Numbered from the stretch's first letter, positions 34,557 to 43,011 are shown. The stretch is 56,290 nucleotides of DNA from an uncultured Collinsella sp. (GCA_900756765.1 CAAELE010000025.1:1-56290), one strand, 5' to 3'. Translations and numbers: made by a program. The notes: generated by a model from the letters alone, not told the origin.

Positions 34557-35759
34557 TTAGGCCTGGAACCAACGGGCGGTGTTACGCTCGTCGAGGGCCT
34601 TGAGGGTAGCGGCGGGATCGGCAACCTTCTGCAGGAACATCATGGCTGCGATGGCGTACGGCTTGTAGCTGGCCTCCTTGTACATGCCCACGCGGTGCAT
34701 GTCGAAGACGTCGGCGTTGACCTCGCCGTGCTCGCAAGAGACACCGGAGATGTCGGCAGGCAGCGGATGCATAAAGATGGTGTCCTGGCCGTTGGCGGTC
34801 TTCTCCATGAGCTCGGTCGTGGAGCACCAATCCTGATGCGTGGCGTTCTGAGCGAGCAGCTCCTTCTCGAGTGCAGCGATGCCGGCGTCGTCGCCCTCGG
34901 CGTACAGGTTGGTGCGCTTCTCCATGGCGGCAAACGGAGCCCAGCTCTTCGGGATCACGATGTCGGCGCCCTCGAAGGCCTCGGCCATGGTGTTGACCTG
35001 CTTAAAGGTGGTGCCGGACTCGGCGGCATAGCCCTTGGCGCGCTCGACGACCTCGGGCATGAGGTCGTAGCCCTCGGGGTGGGCCAGGGTGACGTCCATG
35101 CCAAAACGGGGCAGCAGGCTGATCAGCGACTGCGGGCAGGACAGCGGCTTGCCGTAAGAAGGCGAATAGGCCCAGGTGACGGCAACCTTCTTGCCCTTGA
35201 GGTTCTCGAGGCCGCCAAACTCGTTGATGAGGTAGAGCATGTCGGCAGAGGACTGCGTGGGGTGATCGGAGTCGGACTGCAGGGAGATGAGCGTGGGACG
35301 GTGATCCAGAACGCCGTCCTCGTAGGCCTGCTGGACAGACTCGGAGACCTCGGCCATGTAGGCGTCGCCCTTGCCGATGTACATGTCGTCGCGGATGCCG
35401 ATGACGTCAGCCATGAAGGAGATCATGGTAGCGGTCTCGCGGACGGTCTCGCCGTGAGCGATCTGGGACTTCTTCTCGTCCAGGTCCTGCAGCTCAAGGC
35501 CGAGCAGGTTGGCGGCCTTAGAGAAGGAGAAGCGCGTACGGGTGGAGTTGTCGCGGAACAGGGAGACGGCCAGACCCGAATCGAAGATCTTGGACGAAAC
35601 GTTGTTCTCACGCAGCTCGCGCAGGGCGTCGGCGACGATGTAGAGAGCCTTGAGCTCATCGGTGGTCTTATCCCAGGTGTGCAGGAAATCGCTGCCGTAC
35701 ATACCCTTAAAGTCGAGACCGTTCAGCTGCTCGACGAGCTCGGTAAACTTAGCGTCCAT
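34557..35759 (-). CDS. ygeW: YgeW-type carbamoyltransferase
   Basis: Homologue of the knotted carbamoyltransferases of purine loci, 400 residues. The carbamoyl phosphate site is STRTRFSFSKAANLLG, with SDHPTQSSAD and the substrate region FMHPLPADISG. It probably transfers or phosphorolyses a carbamoyl group from the breakdown products, yielding carbamoyl phosphate. Start ATG 35759 follows AAAGGA. It is separated from ygeY by 201 bases with a 7-bp hairpin and from mocA by a terminator. No carbamate kinase gene is in the window to use its product. Confidence 0.9.
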   Translation of the reverse strand: MDAKFTELVEQLNGLDFKGMYGSDFLHTWDKTTDELKALYIVADALRELRENNVSSKIFDSGLAVSLFRDNSTRTRFSFSKAANLLGLELQDLDEKKSQIAHGETVRETATMISFMADVIGIRDDMYIGKGDAYMAEVSESVQQAYEDGVLDHRPTLISLQSDSDHPTQSSADMLYLINEFGGLENLKGKKVAVTWAYSPSYGKPLSCPQSLISLLPRFGMDVTLAHPEGYDLMPEVVERAKGYAAESGTTFKQVNTMAEAFEGADIVIPKSWAPFAAMEKRTNLYAEGDDAGIAALEKELLAQNATHQDWCSTTELMEKTANGQDTIFMHPLPADISGVSCEHGEVNADVFDMHRVGMYKEASYKPYAIAAMMFLQKVADPAATLKALDERNTARWFQA

Positions 35760-35913
35760 GTAAATGTCCTTTCTAAAGGTGAAACGATCGCAATGAGTAG
35801 ATACGCTCCGGCATGCGCGTGTGGCTTGAACATACAGAGCACTATGACGAGGACCCGCTACCGTTGAGGAAGCATGGGAGATAACGACCGCGGGCCCCAA
35901 GTCAACAGGAGGC

Positions 35914-35938
35914 GCCGGGGGCATAAACTGTCCCCGGC
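35914..35938 (-). other. Hairpin after ygeY
   Basis: GCCGGGG and CCCCGGC arms around an 11-base loop, with no T-run. It sits in the 201-base gap between ygeY and ygeW and may reduce read-through or protect the upstream mRNA. Confidence 0.5.
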
Positions 35939-35960
35939 TCAACAAGATCGAGGAATGGGA

Positions 35961-37346
35961 CTAGTCGATCTTGTTGTTGGTCAAACCGGCACGGAAGACG
36001 GTGGCGTCGCCATCGGCCTGGCTCGGATCGTAGAGGTTCAGGGCAGCCACATACATGGCGGCAGCAGTGACCAGGTCGTCCTTGTAGGTGACCTCGTTGG
36101 GAGCGTGAGCCTGAGACTCGGCACCCGGGCCAAAGCCCACGCAGGGGATGCCGTAGCGGCCCTGGATGGAGACGCAGTTCGTGGAGAAGGTCCACTTGTC
36201 GCACAGCGGACGACCGGTGCGCTTGTCCATGCTGGGCTCGCAGCCGATGCGCTCGTCACCGAACATGGCCTTGTGGGCGTCGACGAGGGCCTTGACGTGC
36301 GGAGCGGTCTCCTTGTTGATCCACGTGGGGAAGTAAGCCTCGGTCTCGTAGACCTCGCCGGTCCAGGACGGACGGTCGTACATGTACATGGAGACCTTCA
36401 CGTCGTCGCCGTACTTCTTGGCGGCCGGCAGGTTGCGGATCTCGTCCAGGCAGGACTCCCAGGTCTCACCGGCGGTCATGCGACGGTCGATGGAGATGGC
36501 GCAGGAGTCAGCGACAGCGCAACGGCTGGGGCTGGTGTAGAAGATCTGGCTGACGGTGCAGGTGCCACGGCCCAGGAAGCGTGCGTCCTCGAAGTGCTCG
36601 GGGTTGTACTTGGGGTCGAGCATCTTGACGAGACCCTTGATGTCGGTCGACTCGTCGCAGCCGTTGTTGTTGAGGGCGCGGACGTCGGCGATGATGTCGG
36701 CCATCTTGTAGATGGCGTTGTCGCCGCGGTCGGGAGCGGAGCCGTGGCAGGAGGTGCCGTGAACGTCGACGCGGATCTCCATGCGGCCGCGGTGACCACG
36801 ATAGATGCCGCCGTCGGTGGGCTCGGTGGAAATGACGAACTCGGGCTTAATGCCGTCCTTGTTGTAGATGTACTGCCAGCACATGCCGTCGCAGTCCTCT
36901 TCCTGGACGGTGCCGACGACCATGATCTTGTAGCCCTCGGGGATGAGGCCCATGTCCTTCATCATCTTGGCAGCGTAGGTAGCAGAAGCCATGCCACCCT
37001 CCTGGTCGGAGCCGCCGCGGCCGTAGATGATCTCGTCGGTCTCGTAGCCCTCATAGGGATCGGCGTCCCAGTTCTCGATGTTGCCGATACCGACGGTGTC
37101 GATGTGGGAGTCGATGGCGATGATCTTGTCGCCCTCGCCCATAAAGCCCATGACGTTGCCCAGGCCGTCGACCTTGACCTCGTCATAGCCAAGGCTCTCC
37201 ATCTCGGCCTTGATGCAGGCAACAACCTCACCCTCCTCGCAAGACTCAGAGGGATGGCTAATCATTGCGCGAAGAAAACGCGTCATATCAGCACGGTGGG
37301 ACTCAGCAGCAGCCTTGATAGCGTCGAAATCGAGTTCTTTAGCCAT
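35961..37346 (-). CDS. ygeY: YgeY-type M20 hydrolase, selenium metabolism-linked
   Basis: Zinc hydrolase of the M20/ArgE type, 461 residues. Metal-binding motifs are IAIDSHIDTVG, GRGGSDQEGG and GTVQEEDCDG. YgeY homologues always sit with ygeW and dpaL and act on open-chain intermediates of purine breakdown; the exact product is not seen in sequence. Start has AAAGG upstream. It is followed by ygeW at a distance of about 200 bases and preceded by the long palindrome at 37382-37506. Confidence 0.9.
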   Translation of the reverse strand: MAKELDFDAIKAAAESHRADMTRFLRAMISHPSESCEEGEVVACIKAEMESLGYDEVKVDGLGNVMGFMGEGDKIIAIDSHIDTVGIGNIENWDADPYEGYETDEIIYGRGGSDQEGGMASATYAAKMMKDMGLIPEGYKIMVVGTVQEEDCDGMCWQYIYNKDGIKPEFVISTEPTDGGIYRGHRGRMEIRVDVHGTSCHGSAPDRGDNAIYKMADIIADVRALNNNGCDESTDIKGLVKMLDPKYNPEHFEDARFLGRGTCTVSQIFYTSPSRCAVADSCAISIDRRMTAGETWESCLDEIRNLPAAKKYGDDVKVSMYMYDRPSWTGEVYETEAYFPTWINKETAPHVKALVDAHKAMFGDERIGCEPSMDKRTGRPLCDKWTFSTNCVSIQGRYGIPCVGFGPGAESQAHAPNEVTYKDDLVTAAAMYVAALNLYDPSQADGDATVFRAGLTNNKID

Positions 37347-37381
37347 TGTTCATAACCTTTCAAACGAAGGGATCTACCTGT

Positions 37382-37506
37382 GAGGTGGCGGAGCGATACC
37401 TATTTACTCCGCTGCTCGGACAGTCCTGCGCAAGACGGAAAGCACATTAAGTGCTTTCCTTTGCGTGCGGAACTCGCGACGGAGCAAATAGGTATCGCTC
37501 CGCCTC
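37382..37506. repeat. Long palindrome, 125 bases, between ygeY and dpaL
   Basis: Outer arms of about 25 bases, GGCGGAGCGATACCTATTTA on the left and AATAGGTATCGCTCCGCC on the right. An inner stem GGAAAGCAC/GTGCTTTCC closes a five-base loop at the centre. It splits what would be a dpaL-ygeY operon. The 125-base length equals that of the element at 23036-23160, although the sequence differs. Confidence 0.8.
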
Positions 37507-37578
37507 CCGGGTTCATGCATCTGCAGGACATAGGGGGTCTAATAGGAATTTGGCGCGGCGCGTTGCGCCGCCCAACGA

Positions 37579-38793
37579 TTAGCAGGTCGGATATTCGCCT
37601 TCCCAGACGATGCGACGGTACTGGTCGGGATCCGTGTCACCTTCCGTGGAGAAGCAGAGTACGGAGCTCGTCTTGTCCAGGCCGATGAGCTCCTTGAGCT
37701 CGGCGTACTCGGGATCGAGCATGAGGGTCTCGACCAGGCCGGTGGTCACTGCGCCGGACTCGCCGGAGATGACGCGCGGGTCGCCCTTCTCGGGAGCGCC
37801 CAGGGTGCGCATGCCGCGAGCGGTGACCCAGTCGGGGCAGGACACGAAGGCGGTGGTGTGGTTGCGCAGGATATCCCAGCCCAGGATGTTGGGCTCGCCG
37901 CAGCACAGGCCGGCCATGATGGAGGGCATGTCGCCGTCCACGATGCGCGGATCGCCGTCGCCGGCGGCAGCGCCCTTGTACAGGCAGGCGGCAGGTGCGC
38001 ACTCGACCACGACAAAGGTGGGCGGGTTATCGGGATACAGGTTGGTGAAGTAGCCCACCACAGCGCCGGCGAGCGAGCCCACGCCAGCCTGGACAAAGAC
38101 GTGCGTCGGGCGGTTGATGGCCATCTCGCGCAGCTGCTCGGCAGCCTCGGAAGCCATGGTGCCGTAGCCCTCCATGATCCAGGACGGAATCTTCTCGTAG
38201 CCCTCCCAGGCGGTGTCCTGAACGATGACGCCGCGCTCGCAGGCGTCGGCCTCGGCGGCGGCCATGCGCACGCACTCGTCGTAGTTGACCTCTTCGATCG
38301 TCACCGTGGCGCCCTCGGCGGCGATGTTATCGAAGCGAGGCTTGGTGGAACCCTTGGGCATGTGCACGACGGCCTTCTGGCCCAGCTTGTTGGCAGCCCA
38401 TGCCACGCCGCGGCCATGGTTGCCGTCGGTGGCGGTAAAGAAGGTAGCCTGGCCAAAATCCTTGGCAAGCTGATCGGAGGTCAGGTAATCGAAGGTGCAC
38501 TCGGCAACGTCCTTGCCGGTCTCGTCGGCAATGTAGTTGGCCATGGCAAACGAACCGCCCAGGACCTTAAAGGCGTTGAGGCCAAAGCGATAGCTCTCGT
38601 CCTTAACGCACAGGTTGGACAGGCCCAGGCGCGCGGCCTGGCCGTCCAGGCGGGCAAGCGGAGTGACGGTGTACTGGGGGAACGACTGGTGGAAGGCGCG
38701 GGCCTTCTTCACGTGGTCGAGGCTCATGATTCCCAAGTGCTTGTCATCGCTCTTGGGCATCGTGTTGCCCGCCCACTGGATCTTATCGGCCAT
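37579..38793 (-). CDS. dpaL: Diaminopropionate ammonia-lyase (YgeX)
   Basis: PLP enzyme that splits 2,3-diaminopropionate into pyruvate and ammonia; the C3 and nitrogen of purine breakdown enter metabolism here. 404 residues. The PLP Lys is K76 in YRFGLNAFKVLGG, the phosphate loop is VGSLAGAVV, and TDGNHGRGVAWAANKLGQKA is typical. AAGGAG precedes the start. Its promoter region is shared with the divergent YheO-type regulator and includes two operator-like palindromes. It is the first gene of the dpaL-ygeY-ygeW series. Confidence 0.93.
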   Translation of the reverse strand: MADKIQWAGNTMPKSDDKHLGIMSLDHVKKARAFHQSFPQYTVTPLARLDGQAARLGLSNLCVKDESYRFGLNAFKVLGGSFAMANYIADETGKDVAECTFDYLTSDQLAKDFGQATFFTATDGNHGRGVAWAANKLGQKAVVHMPKGSTKPRFDNIAAEGATVTIEEVNYDECVRMAAAEADACERGVIVQDTAWEGYEKIPSWIMEGYGTMASEAAEQLREMAINRPTHVFVQAGVGSLAGAVVGYFTNLYPDNPPTFVVVECAPAACLYKGAAAGDGDPRIVDGDMPSIMAGLCCGEPNILGWDILRNHTTAFVSCPDWVTARGMRTLGAPEKGDPRVISGESGAVTTGLVETLMLDPEYAELKELIGLDKTSSVLCFSTEGDTDPDQYRRIVWEGEYPTC

Positions 38794-38885
38794 ACGGTGA
38801 ACTCCTTAAGTTCTCTCTTGCCGGCCCCCGCATACGCGTTTCAGCCCATTCCCATTCCTGCGACTGAACTTTTATGTGGATGCCA

Positions 38886-38951
38886 AACAAAAAGTTTGTT
38901 AGCACTGTTCTATCACACTTTTTGATTGCTAAACCTAACAAATTGTTTGTT
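38886..38951. promoter_or_regulatory. Twin operator-like palindromes between dpaL and its regulator
   Basis: AACAAAAAGTTTGTT (38886-38900) and AACAAATTGTTTGTT (38937-38951) share the form AACAAA-nnn-TTTGTT and lie 51 bases apart. They are in the divergent intergenic region and are the best candidate binding sites of the neighbouring regulator. The rest of this 277-base gap is AT-rich promoter-type sequence. Confidence 0.65.
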
Positions 38952-39070
38952 GCCGTAATCGGTACTTTTTCGCCGCCGAACGGTTACATAACGCAGCGAC
39001 GCTTTCGTTATTTGCGAACAAGTGGGGTTTATGGCAAAGTGAGCCCAAACTAATTTTTAGGAAGGCACCC

Positions 39071-39724
39071 ATGACCCCCGCACAGATTGAGTTTTACAAG
39101 CGCCTTGCACACGGCCTGGCGCTCCAGTTTGGCCCCAACTGCGAAATCGTCGTCCACGATCTGGAGACCGAGGACGTGGACCACTCCATCGTAGTGATCG
39201 AAAACGGCCACGTCAGCGGGCGCAAACTGGGTGACGGCCCCAGCCATATTGTGTTTGAGTCCATGCACGAGGGCACCACCGACGTGCATGACCGCGAGCC
39301 ATACCTCACCAAAACCACCGATGGCAAGCTGCTCAAGTCCTCGACGATCTTTATCCGCAACGATGAGGGCAAACCCGTCGGCATTTTGGGCATTAACTTT
39401 GATATTACGCTCATGAAGGCATTTGAGCGCTCGCTCGACGCCTTTACCGGCATCGGCGGCACGGGCTACACCGAGCCCGAGCCCATTACCAAAAACATCG
39501 GCGACCTGCTCGAAGACCTGCTGCGCGAGTGCGAACAGTTTGTGGGCAAGCCCGCGGCGCTCATGACTAAAGACGAGCGCATCCGCGCCATTGGCTACCT
39601 CGACCGTCGCGGCGCCTTCCTCATCTCCAAGTCGAGCGAACGCGCCTGCGAGTTCTTTGGCATCTCTAAGTACAGCTTCTATAGCTACCTCAACGAGGCA
39701 AAGGCTGCCGCCGGCGACAAATAG
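39071..39724 (+). CDS. YheO-type PAS/helix-turn-helix regulator of the purine locus
   Basis: Transcription regulator of 217 residues. Residues ~1-110 form the YheO-like PAS domain (CEIVVHDLETEDVDHSIVVI, then HVSGRKLGDGP and GILGINFDITLM). Residues ~165-215 form the helix-turn-helix (RIRAIGYLDRRGAFLISKS and FFGISKYSFYSYLNEAK). Such proteins usually sense a small ligand. It is divergent from dpaL with twin palindromes between them. A close relative is at 55567. The ligand is probably a purine or its breakdown product, by context only. Confidence 0.85.
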   Translation: MTPAQIEFYKRLAHGLALQFGPNCEIVVHDLETEDVDHSIVVIENGHVSGRKLGDGPSHIVFESMHEGTTDVHDREPYLTKTTDGKLLKSSTIFIRNDEGKPVGILGINFDITLMKAFERSLDAFTGIGGTGYTEPEPITKNIGDLLEDLLRECEQFVGKPAALMTKDERIRAIGYLDRRGAFLISKSSERACEFFGISKYSFYSYLNEAKAAAGDK

Positions 39725-39846
39725 TCAGCGCGCCTGCACCCCTCCCCTTTTGGGCGCGAGTTCTGGAATGCACGAATCCGAGAGTCGGCCGCAAGGCAAG
39801 TTCCATATAATCGATGGATGTGAGTATTTCGAAAGGATGGAACAAG

Positions 39847-40839
39847 ATGGGGTCGAGCAACGCATCACGCAACGGCCGCGGAGGCAACGCTTCTGGCGCC
39901 AGGCATGCGAAACACGCGTTTGACGAGGGCGAAGAGGGCCTTTTTGCGCTGAGCCTCGACGACGTGATGAGCGACCGCCCCTGGACCGCCGAGGAACTCA
40001 TGGGCGGCGGGGTTCGCCCGACAAGTGCAAAGCCCGCACCTTCCGCCACGTCCGCGCCGGCATCCGTGCCCGCGGACGACTTTGCCACCCGCCCCATCGT
40101 GCAGACGACGCGTAAAGCCGCCCCTGCACCCCGTCCTGCTAGCGATCCGTCCGAGACGGCGGCGTTTCTCGCTGCAGCGGCACAGCGCCCCACGGCAGAC
40201 AGCACAATTCGCTACGCTGCCCCGCAGCGGTCGGCATACACGGCTCCCGAGCCCGAGCTCGAGCCGCCTGTCATGGATCTGGATGATCTTTCCAACCGCC
40301 AGTTTGCCTTTGATTCCTGGGCGGCGGCAGATCTGGACGAGACCTCGGGCGGCATGTCGGCACTCGATATTCCGGTAAACCCCCTGTTTGCGGCTGCCGA
40401 GGAACGCAACTCCGCATACGACAACACCGCAGTATATGCCAACCGCCCGAGCGAACAGCCTCGCGCCGGCCGCATCGAAACCGAGGATTATGGCCAAACG
40501 TCGAGCGGCTATTCTCGCGACCCGTTTGCCGCCGCGCCCGCTGCCGATTACAACCAAGCGAGCGTAAAGGCAGCCTCGGCATCGTCGTATACCCACGGCA
40601 CCGACGATAAGCGTGCTGCCGATTACCACACCGAAGAAGAACCGCCGCGCTTTTCGGAGTTTTCGCAGGCGGCAAAGGTTGTCTTTATCGCCATCATCAT
40701 CGCTCTGCTCGGCGTGATCGCGTTTGAGGGATTCCAGCTATTCCGCGGCCCCACCGCGTCCGAATCGGCAACGCAGAAAGCAGAGGACGACAACCAGTAC
40801 CTGGACATCAACACCCTCAAGGGCGACCCCAACAGCTAG
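39847..40839 (+). CDS. Hypothetical protein with one C-terminal membrane helix
   Basis: A 330-residue protein that I cannot assign to a family. Residues 1-275 are low-complexity, rich in Ala, Ser, Pro, Asp, Glu and Arg, and likely disordered and cytoplasmic. One hydrophobic helix, AKVVFIAIIIALLGVIAFEGF, lies at about 278-302, followed by a ~30-residue polar tail outside. The start ATG 39847 has AAAGGA eight bases before it; the 39814 ATG is less likely. It lies alone in the accessory island between the first regulator and a 33-bp repeat array. The topology is that of a tail-anchored or single-pass regulator, but no role is shown. Confidence 0.6.
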   Translation: MGSSNASRNGRGGNASGARHAKHAFDEGEEGLFALSLDDVMSDRPWTAEELMGGGVRPTSAKPAPSATSAPASVPADDFATRPIVQTTRKAAPAPRPASDPSETAAFLAAAAQRPTADSTIRYAAPQRSAYTAPEPELEPPVMDLDDLSNRQFAFDSWAAADLDETSGGMSALDIPVNPLFAAAEERNSAYDNTAVYANRPSEQPRAGRIETEDYGQTSSGYSRDPFAAAPAADYNQASVKAASASSYTHGTDDKRAADYHTEEEPPRFSEFSQAAKVVFIAIIIALLGVIAFEGFQLFRGPTASESATQKAEDDNQYLDINTLKGDPNS

Positions 40840-40883
40840 GTTTGAACATAGGCTATGCCGCACCCCTGTTTACGTGCAGTTTT

Positions 40884-40994
40884 ACACTTTTCCGTGATTT
40901 CCACGCGCCCATTTCGACACTTTTCCGTAATTTGGGCGGCTCGAATTTGACACTTTTCCGTACTTTCATACGGCTGATTTCGACACTTTTCCGG
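40884..40994. repeat. Four direct repeats with 33-bp period
   Basis: CACTTTTCCG occurs at 40885, 40918, 40951 and 40984, exactly 33 bases apart, in a wider shared context ATTTCGACACTTTTCCGT. The spacers between copies differ. On the minus strand the frame is open and would give an 11-residue repeat containing TEKCRN. This is the main content of the 372-base gap 40840-41211. A hairpin with AATCAAGCGCC and GGCGCTTGATT arms follows at about 41019-41063. Confidence 0.75.
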
Positions 40995-41211
40995 ATGTTG
41001 GCCGAATAATTGCCGCGTAATCAAGCGCCGTCTGCACATCATTTCGCAGGCGGCGCTTGATTTCTGTCCGCGTGCGTTGATAGACTCCATCTTGCCCGCA
41101 AGGAGCGGGCGCGTTTTATCCAGAGTCGGGGTAGAGAGTTGGCTCCACGATCCCGACGCCAACCGGCCAAAAGGCACGGTGGCCCTGCCAACATCGATGA
41201 AAGGAGTCCAT

Positions 41212-41634
41212 ATGGACAATTTCTCCGTGCGCAGCGAGCGCAATTTCCACAACCTGGCATCCAAACCAAAACGAATGCATCTTCTGGACGAGCCGAATGG
41301 CTACGCCTCGACCATGGTCAAGAGCAGCCTCTCCCACCAGATGCGCTTTACGGCACAAAAGCTCGAAGAAGAGCTCTGCGCTGCTGGCGACCCGCATGTG
41401 CTGCAGATCAAGCTGCTCGGAGATGACTCGCGCGAGCCGTCCAGCTGGAAGCTCTTCGCCGACGGCACGTGCGTTGCGGACGGATCCGGCGCCTTTGCCC
41501 GCGAGTGCTTCTGCGAGGGAGCCGAGGTATTCCTGGACCTGTGCCGCGACGCCGTACGCGCGACCGATCTGCGCCAATGGAGCCAGAGGGAGTACGAGCT
41601 GCTGAGCGCCGCGCGCGGGATCGCGGGGGTGTAG
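41212..41634 (+). CDS. Hypothetical protein, 140 residues
   Basis: Soluble, no signal peptide or membrane segment. The start ATG 41212 has AAAGGAG upstream; an earlier start (41077) is less likely. It begins MDNFSVRSERNFHNLASK and has a compact region HVLQIKLLGDDSREPSSWKLFADGT. I do not recognise a family. It lies divergent from nothing obvious; the hairpin at 41685-41718 separates it from the convergent exonuclease gene. No function is suggested by its neighbours. Confidence 0.6.
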   Translation: MDNFSVRSERNFHNLASKPKRMHLLDEPNGYASTMVKSSLSHQMRFTAQKLEEELCAAGDPHVLQIKLLGDDSREPSSWKLFADGTCVADGSGAFARECFCEGAEVFLDLCRDAVRATDLRQWSQREYELLSAARGIAGV

Positions 41635-41684
41635 GCAGACAGACCAGACAGCTCGTCATACTGGTTGACGCTTCGATTCAAACA

Positions 41685-41718
41685 GCATGGCGGAGTCGCG
41701 CTTACAGCTCCGCCATGC
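41685..41718. terminator. Possible bidirectional hairpin between convergent genes
   Basis: GCATGGCGGAG and CTCCGCCATGC arms with a 12-base loop lie between two convergent genes. T-runs are weak on both strands, so termination efficiency is uncertain. Confidence 0.5.
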
Positions 41719-41744
41719 CAAACCGAATGGCGTTCTCAAAAGGC

Positions 41745-42479
41745 CTACCTCCCCTCCGCCTTCAGTCTCGGCAGCAGGTCGCCCAGCTCGGGGCACTTGC
41801 TGGAAAGGCGTGTCTGGGCCCGCTCGCCCATCCCCCACCGCTGGCGGACTTCCTGGGCGCGCGGGCTCACGTGGTAGTCCCCGTCCATCATCTGCCTGAG
41901 CAATTTGGCGGTTATGCGCGCATCGGCCAGAGCACTGTGGGCGTGCCCCGTCGACTCGTCAAACTCGATGCCAAACCACGTTGCCGCGTCGCCCAACGAG
42001 ACGCGCCCGTGGCTGCCAACGTCCATGATCGAGGTGTAAAACGCCTGCAGATCGGCCCAGTCCGTAGGAAATGCGGAAAGGTCGACGTGTTTTGCCTGGC
42101 ACTCGGTCAAAAGCTGTCGACGATCCGCCCCGCTCCAGCAAACTATCTGGGCGGAGTAGCGACCGATCCAATCGCTGAGCCTTTTGATCACCACATAGAG
42201 CGGATCGGCCATCGCGGTGTCCACGGCCGATATCCCCGTAAGCTCGCGGACGGGAAACGCAACGCCTTCGGTAAATTCCGTCTGCACAAACTGCGAGAAC
42301 TCACCCATAACGTTGCCGTGGTAATCGAGCTTGACGGCGCCGACCTCGATAATCTCGTTGCGCAGTCCACGGCGCTGGCGCTGCTTTGGCACCGGCGCAA
42401 ACTCAAAGTCCAGCACAATCTGGCGCGCAAAGTTCGTCGTATCGATAGCCGAGATACACGGCGTCTTTTCAGCTGACAC
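41745..42479 (-). CDS. DEDDh-type 3'-5' exonuclease domain protein
   Basis: DnaQ-like nuclease of 244 residues. The first acidic motif is IVLDFEF (Asp 24, Glu 26), with EIIEVGAVKL, and the C-terminal motif is HAHSALADARIT. The segment FPTDWADLQAFY supplies the middle motif. It could degrade RNA or single-stranded DNA; the substrate is not known. The start is GTG at 42479, with AGAAAGG nine bases upstream. It points away from the small toxin-like gene at 42746. Confidence 0.8.
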   Translation of the reverse strand: MSAEKTPCISAIDTTNFARQIVLDFEFAPVPKQRQRRGLRNEIIEVGAVKLDYHGNVMGEFSQFVQTEFTEGVAFPVRELTGISAVDTAMADPLYVVIKRLSDWIGRYSAQIVCWSGADRRQLLTECQAKHVDLSAFPTDWADLQAFYTSIMDVGSHGRVSLGDAATWFGIEFDESTGHAHSALADARITAKLLRQMMDGDYHVSPRAQEVRQRWGMGERAQTRLSSKCPELGDLLPRLKAEGR

Positions 42480-42641
42480 GGTTATGGCCTTTCTCCGTCG
42501 CCTGCCGCCTGCTCCATAGCTACATAGGCGGCTATATTGCCGTAAGGATAGGCGCCCGCGCGGACATGAAATCGCCCAGCGCGGCCACCCGGCACCCTTG
42601 CGTAAAGCCGCGCTTTGAGATGGCCACGTCGCTGTTATTAG

Positions 42642-42655
42642 CGAACATATATTCG
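42642..42655 (+). promoter_or_regulatory. LexA-like SOS box
   Basis: CGAACATATATTCG matches the Gram-positive/actinobacterial LexA consensus CGAAC-N4-GTTCG except for one base. It lies over a likely -35 (TTCGTA), about 20 bases before a TAGACT -10 at 42676-42681. Regulation by LexA is inferred. Confidence 0.6.
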
Positions 42656-42688
42656 TATTTATGACTGCAGTTTGATAGACTGGTTATT

Positions 42689-42934
42689 GTTGACGGCAGT
42701 TCCATGTGCCGGGCAGCGCCCTCCATGCGACGGGAGGTGATGCCCATGACCGATCTGACTGATTTCGTGAAGCTCCTGACCGCTTTGGTCTCGCTCCTCA
42801 CGGCGCTTATCGGGCTTACCGAGGCACTCAAGCAGCGTACGAAGCAGAAAAAGAGGGGTCGACGCCACTAAGGCATTGACCCCTTAATCGAAGTAACGGC
42901 GCTGCCCAGCTATCACCCTTGGGCTGCCGTCAAC
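42689..42934 (+). other. Leader and 3' UTR pairing region of the toxin-like gene
   Basis: GTTGACGGCAG (42689-42699) is the exact reverse complement of CTGCCGTCAAC (42924-42934), and GGGCAGCGCC (42711-42720) of GGCGCTGCCC (42898-42907). A competing hairpin pairs CCCTCC (42719-42724) with the Shine-Dalgarno GGGAGG (42732-42737), and GGGCA with TGCCC next to the start. The transcript would start near 42688. This is the fold-back design of type I toxin mRNAs, not tested. Confidence 0.6.
42746..42871 (+). CDS. Small hydrophobic/basic peptide, probable type I toxin
   Basis: A 41-residue peptide. Residues ~8-28 are hydrophobic (VKLLTALVSLLTALIGL) and could span the membrane, and the tail KQRTKQKKRGRRH is strongly basic. 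This resembles holin-like and TxpA/BsrG-type toxins, although I see no close sequence match. Start at ATG 42746 gives proper spacing to GGGAGG; the ATG at 42740 is too close. The leader hides that ribosome site and pairs with the 3' UTR. A LexA-like box is upstream. An antisense RNA antitoxin was not identified. It could also be a simple small membrane protein. Confidence 0.6.
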   Translation: MTDLTDFVKLLTALVSLLTALIGLTEALKQRTKQKKRGRRH

Positions 42935-43011
42935 CTTATTCTACCCACGGCTGCCAGGTTTACCAAATGGATTTTCGGTAACGGAAGCACGGCGCTCGCC
43001 CGACTCGTCCA

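Noticed and set aside
32439..35867. A 1142-codon open frame on the plus strand
   Set aside because: It is antisense to hyuA, the mocA-like gene and ygeW, which have clear motifs. High GC in third positions keeps the opposite frame open.
40884..40994. CRISPR array with short repeats
   Set aside because: Only 10-17 bases are shared and there are just four copies; no cas genes.
40836..41264. Minus-strand frame with 11-residue TEKCRN repeats
   Set aside because: It overlaps the start of the plus-strand gene at 41212, has no good ribosome site, and most likely reflects the 33-bp DNA repeat. I keep the repeat as a finding, not a gene.
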